A stretch of DNA of 64,000 bases from Cervus elaphus (taxonomy: Eukaryota > Chordata > Mammalia > Artiodactyla > Cervidae), in NCBI RefSeq assembly GCF_910594005.1, contig NC_057823.1, positions 60,200,015 to 60,264,014 of the forward strand, read 5' to 3'. Position 1 is the stretch's first letter. Each line of letters starts with the position of its first letter. The notes below the pieces were generated by a model. It searched no databases. It saw only the letters and a list, made by a program, of their open reading frames with translations, and was not told where the DNA came from. Made by a program: the position numbers and the translations under genes. Positions 58,042-64,000 of this stretch are shown here, one piece after another.

Positions 58042-58370
58042 GTTGTTGTTCAGTTGCTAAGTTGTGTCCAACTCTCTGCGACCCCATGAACGGCAGCACA
58101 CCAGGCTCCCTGTCCTTCACTATCTCCTGGAGTTTACTCAAACTCATGTCCATTGAGTTGGTGATGCCATCCAACCATCTCATCCTCTGTCGTCCTCTTC
58201 CCCTTTGGCCCTCAATCTTTCCCAGCATCATGGTCTTTCCAGTGAGTCAGTTCTTCACATACTTTGCCAAAGTATTGGAGCTTCAGCTTCAATTCCAATG
58301 AATATTCCAATGAATATTCAGGATTGATTTTCTTTAGGATTGACTGGTTTGATCTTGCTGTTCAAGGAAC
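58042..58370 (-). mobile_element. BovB LINE 3' fragment
   Basis: TTGTTGTTCAGTTGCTAAGT to GGATTGACTGGTTTGATCTT, reverse strand, with CCAATGAATATT duplicated near 58297-58320. Confidence 0.92.
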
Positions 58371-58789
58371 TCGATGCCTAGGCAGGAGATGGGTAGTGGG
58401 AAAAGGGGAAAGACCAGAGTGTGGCTTCCTCTCGCTCTCTAGTTGAGAGAAGTCAACTGTTTGTACTGGGTCTGAGCCACCAGTTCCTGCTGGAGAGGTT
58501 TGTTTTGGTTTTAGTTCTTGCCAGGGGATCCAGTCCTTGGACTCTGGTTATACCGTCTCTTCTTTTTCTTTCCCACTTTCTGCTATTATCAGTTTCTAGG
58601 TTGCCTTACATCACCTACTTAATTTTTTTAGGTCTTCTCTCATCTATTGAGTCAATTCTGTGCATTACATTCTGTCTGTTCTACGTATTAAAGTAGTTTC
58701 TGTTTCTTGGTTCTTGACTAATACAATGTTAACTGTTATCTCCTCTCTGGAGAGTATCTTGATTCCTACCATTCCTTAACCCCCATATT
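58371..58789. other. Intergenic, nothing recognised
   Basis: A 91-codon hydrophobic frame (58421-58696) is T-rich non-coding sequence with no known domain. Confidence 0.35.
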
Positions 58790-58920
58790 AAATTTTTTTA
58801 AATTTAATTTTATTTTTGGCTGTGCTGCATGGCATGTGGTATCTTAGTTCCCTGACCAGGGATTGAAACTGTGCCCTTTACAGTGGAAGCACAGAGTCTT
58901 AATCACTGGACTTCCCTAGC
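58790..58920 (-). mobile_element. CHR-type SINE
   Basis: TGTGCTGCATGGCATGTGGT, GGGATTGAAACTGTGCCCTT and AATCACTGGACTTCCCTAGC. Confidence 0.88.
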
Positions 58921-59354
58921 TGTTAATATAATCTCCATGTTAAGTATGAGAGGACATGGGCACACCTATGGGTGAGTCATGTTGATGTTTGGTAGAAGCC
59001 AATGCAATACTATAAAGCAATTATCCTTCAATAGTAAATAAATTAATTAAAAAAGAACTCTAAAATATATAGCTACACCTATATTTTTTCTTTGAGAAGA
59101 AGAAAATTAGTTACTTATAAATCACCTCCAACAGAAACTGTTTTTTAATGTTAAGCTCAAAAGACCTTTATATGGACTTCTTGTCTTTTAAAACACACAG
59201 ATGTTCTAATTCCCTACCTCAATATATAGCACTATTTTCCTTGGGAAATAGTCAGAAGGTTGGGAATCATTCTAAGTATTCCCTCTTCTCAGAAGCCTAA
59301 TTTTTGCTGCATCTACTTAAGATAATCTAGGTTGCCTAGCTGTGGTAATGCGTG
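58921..59354. other. Intergenic, nothing recognised
   Basis: Possible L1 3' end near 59000-59045 (TATAAAGCAATTATCCTTCA). No gene seen. Confidence 0.4.
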
Positions 59355-59576
59355 CGTGTGTGTCTGCTAAGTCACTTCAGTGGTGTCCGACTCTTTGGGA
59401 CCCCATGGGCTGTAGCCCACCAGACTCCTCTGTCCATGGGATTGCCAGGCAAGAATAATGGAGTGGGTTGCCATGCTCTCCTCCAGGGGATCTTCCTTAT
59501 CCAGGGATCGAACTTACTTCTCTTGTGGCTCCTGCATTGCAGGCAGATTCTTTACCACTGAGCCACCAGGGAAGCC
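59355..59576 (-). mobile_element. Bov-tA SINE
   Basis: CTAAGTCACTTCAGTGGTGT to GAGCCACCAGGGAAGCC, reverse strand. Confidence 0.94.
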
Positions 59577-60411
59577 TAGTAGTAATGAATAACTCCAAAT
59601 CTCATGGACTTACATCCACAACATTTTAATTTTTTGTCATCCTGTATGACCATCTTGGGTTGGCTGTAGCTCTCCTTGTGTTGCCTGAATTCTGTGACCC
59701 TGAACTGATGGAATAGTCTTTGTCTGGAGCTTTTCCGATCATCACGGCACATGTGGAAAGAGAACTTAGGTGATAATTACTTGGAAGTAGTCAAGTAATG
59801 TGGTAATTTACATTATTTTAACCCATATTTAGCATCTTCCATTCATAGAATTGTATATGCCCTTCCTAAATAAATCAGACATGGTCATATGACTTGCTTT
59901 GGTCAATGAAACAGGACAGGATCACTTGAAAGTGGAAGCTTTAAAAGTTGGCCTAAGTTCTCTTTCTCCATGTGCTGTGATGATTGGAAATGCAACCCAA
60001 GACGGCCATATAGTACGAGAAAAAACTAAAATGCTGCAGATGTAAGACCATGAGCTTTGGTGTTACTTATTACTTTCTAATTGGTGACAAAGCCCTGCTA
60101 ATTATAAGACTTTTTCATATCTATCATGTACATTTTCATTATCACTACTGCTACTGCTTTTCCCAAAACCTTGTCATTTGTCACTTGACTACTCTGTTAA
60201 TCCCCCAAATATTCTCTGTATTCCCAAAGCTGATCTTTTCCAATCTATCAGCCACACAGAAGGAAAAGTCATTTCTTAAAATACAAAATTCACTCCAGCT
60301 TCAAACTCATTGAAAGCTTTTTGGTGCTGATTGAAAAAAAAATAGTCAGACACTATTTTAAACCAACAAAATACTCAAATCACAGATTTAGACATACTTA
60401 TGTTCATACTT
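59577..60411. other. Intergenic, nothing firm
   Basis: 60170-60310 (CACTCCAGCTTCAAACTCAT) may be LINE2-like. No exon recognised. Confidence 0.35.
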
Positions 60412-60630
60412 GGTCTTCCCAGGTGGCGCTAGTGGTAAAGAATCCTCCTGCCAGTGCAGGAGACACAGGAGATGAGGCTTCAACCCCTGGGCCAGGAAGA
60501 TGCCCTGTAGGAGGGCACTGCAACCCACTCCAGTATTCTTGCCTGGAGAATCCCATGGACAGAGGAGACTGGTGGGCTAAAGTCCAAAGGGTAGCAAAGA
60601 GTCAAACATGACTGAACCAACTTAGCATGC
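60412..60630 (+). mobile_element. Bov-tA SINE
   Basis: GTCTTCCCAGGTGGCGCTAG, CTTCAACCCCTGGGCC and GACTGAACCAACTTAGCATG. Confidence 0.93.
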
Positions 60631-61129
60631 ACGCATCTTCATATTTATATCAAAATCTTCTTCATCAACTGTGAAATCAGATTGATAGGGACCTGATCTT
60701 ACTTAAGTATGTATTCTCAGCACATAGTACAGTCTGTAGGTGGTCAGTGTTGGGTTTGTGTTTATTGAATGGATGGGTTTCTTTCTGTTAAATTTTATGT
60801 TGTTGGGTTGATCCTTTTGTTCTCTCCTATCAGTTGTATTAGTAAGCTGTTCATTTCTCCTAGTTTGCTGCATTTTACATATTTAAGAAGGACGATGATG
60901 CTTTTAGTCAAGGTGCTAAATGGAGAAACCTGGGGCAAGACTTCTGTTTCACCAAGTTTTAAGTAATAAATGTAACACAGCAGTCTGAAGGTTTTTTTTT
61001 CCTGGGGGTGTATCAAAGGGAAGGACTTGGTTATGAAGGACAGACTATGTGAGGGAACATAGGCAGAGCCTGATGATAAACATTTGGCAGAAGTTGATAA
61101 AATTTATCATCAAATGCTGTCAAGCATAT
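60631..61129. other. Intergenic, nothing recognised
   Basis: No exon or RNA gene supported. Confidence 0.35.
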
Positions 61130-61790
61130 AGAAAAACTGGATCACTCATACATTGCTGGTGTGAATGTAAAGTGGTACAGCTACTCTGAAAAAATATTTT
61201 GACAGTTTCTTTAAAAACTAAGCATGGAACTACACCATACAGCCCAGCAATTGTACTCCTAGGCATTTATCCAAAGAAATAAAATTTATGTTTATGCAAA
61301 AACCTGTACACAAATGTTCATGGCAGTTTCATTTGTAATAGTCCAAACCTAGAAACTATCCAGTTGTCATTAAATGGATGAATGGTTAAACAAACTGCTA
61401 TATATTTATCTACAGAATTGGAATACTACCAGCAATAAACAGAGAAGGAACTATCAATACACACAACAGTCTGGATGAATCTTCAGAGAATTATGCTAAA
61501 AAAAAGTGAATTATGTAAAAAAACTCAATCTCCAAAAGCTAAATACTGTATAAGTCCATTATATAAACATAAACACTCTCAAAATGACAAAGTTATAGAA
61601 AAGGAAAACAGATTTCTGAGTTCCAGGGCTTAAGAAGCAAACAGGAGTAAGAGGGAAGTGAGTGTGGTGTATAAGGATCCCATGAGAAATGTTTATGGTG
61701 ATAGAAATGCTTTGTACTTGTATGTATTGACGTCAATACACTGGTTTTGATATTGTAGCATCATTTTGCAAGAAACTTAGTAGAGAATAT
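61130..61790 (+). mobile_element. Old L1 ORF2 end and 3' UTR
   Basis: Plus strand: ACTCATACATTGCTGGTGTG, CCCAGCAATTGTACTCCTAG, TTTGTAATAGTCCAAACCTA. Diverged L1M type, followed by a Bov-tA. Confidence 0.82.
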
Positions 61791-61792
61791 GG

Positions 61793-62000
61793 CACTTCCA
61801 TGGTGGCTCAAATGGTAAGGAATCTGCCTTCAATTCAGGAGACCTGGATTTGATCCCTGGGTCACAAAGATCCCCTGCAGAAGGGAATGGCTACCCACTC
61901 CAGTAATCTTGCCTGGAGAATTCCATGGACAGAGGAGCCTGGCAGGTTGTGGTCTATGGGGTCGCAAAGAGTCAGACACGACTGATGCGACTTAGCACAC
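61793..62000 (+). mobile_element. Bov-tA SINE
   Basis: GGCACTTCCATGGTGGCTCA, GGATTTGATCCCTGGGTC and GACACGACTGATGCGACTTA. Confidence 0.94.
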
Positions 62001-62024
62001 ATTGGGAAGATAATCAGAATATAT

Positions 62025-62183
62025 AAATACATATTATATGCAATTTAATTAATATAAGCTATATTACTATATATGATATATTTTGTATGCATACAAAATT
62101 ATATACACATGTGATGGGTGTATATACATGTATATACTTGTGTGTATAACTATATATACATGTATCTATATGTGTATAATTAC
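62025..62183. repeat. TA/TG-rich microsatellite at a BovB 3' end
   Basis: ATATACATGTATATACTTGT and related alternating tracts next to the BovB tail. Confidence 0.85.
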
Positions 62184-62806
62184 ATCAGTTCAGTTCAGTC
62201 ACTCAGTCGTGTCTGACTCTTTGTGATCCCATGAACTGCAGCACACCAGGCTTCCCTGTCCATCACCGACTCCTGGAGATTGCTCAAACTCATGTCCATT
62301 GAGTCGGTGATGAACTTCTGTCCCCTTCTCCTCCTGCCTTCACTCTTTCCCAGCATAAGGGTCTTTTCCAGTGAGTCAGTTCTTCCCATCAGGTGGCAAA
62401 AATATTGGAGCTTCAGCTTCAGCATCAGTCCTTCCAATGAATATTCAGGACTGATTTCCTTTAGGATTTACTGGTAGGATCTCCTTGCAGTCCAAGGGAC
62501 TCTCAAGAGTCTTCTCCAACACCATAGTTCAAAAGCATCAATTCTTTGGTGCTCAGCTTTTTTTATGGTCCAACTCTCACATCCATACATGACTACTGGG
62601 AAAATCATAGCTTTGATTAGACGGACTTTGTCAGTAATGTCTCTGCTTTTTAATATGCTATCTAGGTTTGTCATAGCTTTTCTTCCAAGGAGCAAGTCTC
62701 TTTTAATTTCATGGGTGCAGTCACCATCTGCAGTGATTTTGGAGCCCAAGAAAATAAGTTCTGTCACTGTTTCCACTGTTTCCCATCTGTTTACCATGAA
62801 GTGATG
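62184..62806 (-). mobile_element. BovB LINE 3' fragment
   Basis: ATCAGTTCAGTTCAGTCACT (tail) to ACCATGAAGTGATGG, reverse strand. Two near-complete frames (62437-62195 and 62797-62468) are separated by a stop and small deletions. Confidence 0.95.
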
Positions 62807-62915
62807 GAATATGTAACCTTAATCCCTTTCTTCCATAAATCCAACAAGCTACAAGAAACCCATTCATAGTTTTATGTGAGTTTTCAAAACATTTTTGGCA
62901 CATTTAAAAGCAACC

Positions 62916-63035
62916 AGGATTTCCCTGGTGGTCCAGTGGTTAAGACTCTGTGCTTCTACTGCAGGGGGCATGGGTTCGATCCCTTGTTGGGGAACTAGGA
63001 TCCCACATGCCCTTTGACCAAAGAAATAAAGAAAT
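62916..63035 (+). mobile_element. CHR-type SINE
   Basis: GGATTTCCCTGGTGGTCCAG, GGGTTCGATCCCTTGTTGG and CAAAGAAATAAAGAAATA end. Confidence 0.93.
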
Positions 63036-63401
63036 ATGCATATATGAATAAGCCATACTTTATCTAAACTGTCATCAATGTGAATATTTAAATCATTTCT
63101 AGTATATTTTTTGTTACTTTGAATTACCCTTCCTCCACTTTCTCTGTGTCTCCAAATCCTTTCTCATCTATCTAGATTCTGTCTTCTCAGGGCTTCCAAA
63201 TGAGAACTGATGGCTGTTTTGGTTCCAATCCTACCATGTCTGTGCCTCTGTTAGATCAAGCTGAGTGTGGTCACTTGATTATGTTCTCATAACTTCTGCA
63301 TTAAGACCATGAACTACTTGAAGGCCAAAATTACAGAATGTCCAATTTTGTATCCTTACTATCTTGTCCTTATGTATAATTTTTTTTTTCTTAATATGTT
63401 G
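63036..63401. other. Intergenic, nothing recognised
   Basis: No exon or RNA gene supported. Confidence 0.35.
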
Positions 63402-64000
63402 TTGTTGTTCAATAGCTAAGTCATGTCCAACTCTTTGAGACCCCATGGACTGCAGCACACCAGTTTTCCTTGTCCTCACTATCTCCTGGAGCTTGCTCAG
63501 ATTCATGTCTATTGAGTTGGTGATGCTACCTGACCATCTCATCCTCTAACTCTCTCTTCTCCTTTTCCCTTCAATATTTCCCAGCATCAGAGCCTTTTTA
63601 ATGAATTGGCTCTTTGCATCAGGTGGTCAAAGTATTGGAGATTCAGCTTCAGCATCGGTTCTTCCAATGAATCTTCAGGGTTCACTTCCTTTAGGATTGA
63701 CTGGCTTGATCTCCTTGAAGTCCAAGGGACTCTCAAGAGTCTTCTCCAGCACCACAGTTTGAAAGTACCAATTCTATGGTGCTCTGCCTTCTTTATGGTC
63801 CAACTCCCACATCCATACATGACTACTGGAAAAACCATAGCTTTTACTATATGGACTTTTGTTGGCAAAGTGATATCTTTGCTTTTCTAATATGCTATCT
63901 AGGTTAGTCATAGCTTTCCCTTCAAGAAACAAGTGTCAAAAAAAAAAAAAAAGAAACAAGTGTCTTTTAATTTCTTGTCTGTAGTCACCATTCATAGTGA
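63402..64000 (-). mobile_element. BovB LINE 3' fragment, running off the right edge
   Basis: TTGTTGTTCAATAGCTAAGT to beyond the window end, reverse strand. It is interrupted at 63938-63950 by a pure A13 insertion between 14-bp repeats. Confidence 0.94.
63924..63964 (+). mobile_element. Poly(A)-only retroposition scar in BovB
   Basis: AAGAAACAAGTGTC occurs at 63924-63937 and 63951-63964 with only A13 between. Part of the duplication's leading AA may belong to the tail. Confidence 0.75.

Noticed and set aside
58421..58696. Hydrophobic 91-codon open frame
   Set aside because: T-rich non-coding sequence commonly yields Leu/Phe/Ser-rich frames; no signal peptide or exon structure.

Overview
This window is ordinary nuclear DNA from a ruminant, most likely a bovid. 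It is saturated with ruminant-restricted repeats: BovB (RTE-clade) LINEs, Bov-tA and Bov-A2 SINEs, and the artiodactyl tRNA-derived CHR SINEs. The single-copy content is two secreted-protein genes whose exons are split by canonical introns. I cannot separate cattle, sheep, goat or buffalo from sequence alone.

Two protein-coding genes are supported. At the left edge, on the minus strand, is coding exon 1 of SPINK1 (pancreatic secretory trypsin inhibitor) with its promoter. The remaining exons lie off the left edge. On the plus strand at 51.6-55.0 kb is a complete three-exon SCGB3A2 (secretoglobin 3A2): TATA box, 55-nt signal exon, 200-nt body exon, 24-nt terminal exon, stop and AATAAA. The order and divergent orientation SPINK1(-) / SCGB3A2(+) match the conserved mammalian SPINK1-SCGB3A2 interval. 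The two genes do not form an operon or pathway. One acts in pancreatic secretion and the other in airway secretion, so the interest of the interval between them is in insulation and tissue-specific control.

Layout. 1-2.0 kb: SPINK1 intron 1, exon 1 and promoter. 2-12 kb: broken BovB copies, L1 3' ends and Bov-tA. 11.6 kb: a tiny U6 snRNA stub between 19-bp direct repeats. 12.8-17.9 kb: BovB endonuclease and RT fragments, an old L1 hit by a Bov-A2 dimer, and a likely ERVL-type solo LTR. 20.4-22.3 kb: a decayed class I-like endogenous retrovirus (integrase C-terminus to env) interrupted by a Bov-tA. 24.9-35.2 kb: L1-rich, with BovB nested in L1 at two places and one L1 inside another L1. 36.66-37.28 kb: a solo LTR with TATA and polyadenylation signals. 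38-47.7 kb: composite SINEs, BovB and L1, with a strong CTCF-like motif near 40.98 kb. 47.7-51.6 kb: the repeat-poor SCGB3A2 upstream region. 55-64 kb: the longest open BovB reverse-transcriptase frame (nested in an L1), more BovB, SINEs and an old L1.

No CRISPR array, operon, bacterial system or functional RNA gene is present, and I found no convincing undescribed system. The best leads are small retrotransposition scars (the U6 stub and two poly(A)-only insertions with target-site duplications), the paired NKX2-1-like half-sites beside the SCGB3A2 TATA box, and the candidate CTCF site between the two genes.
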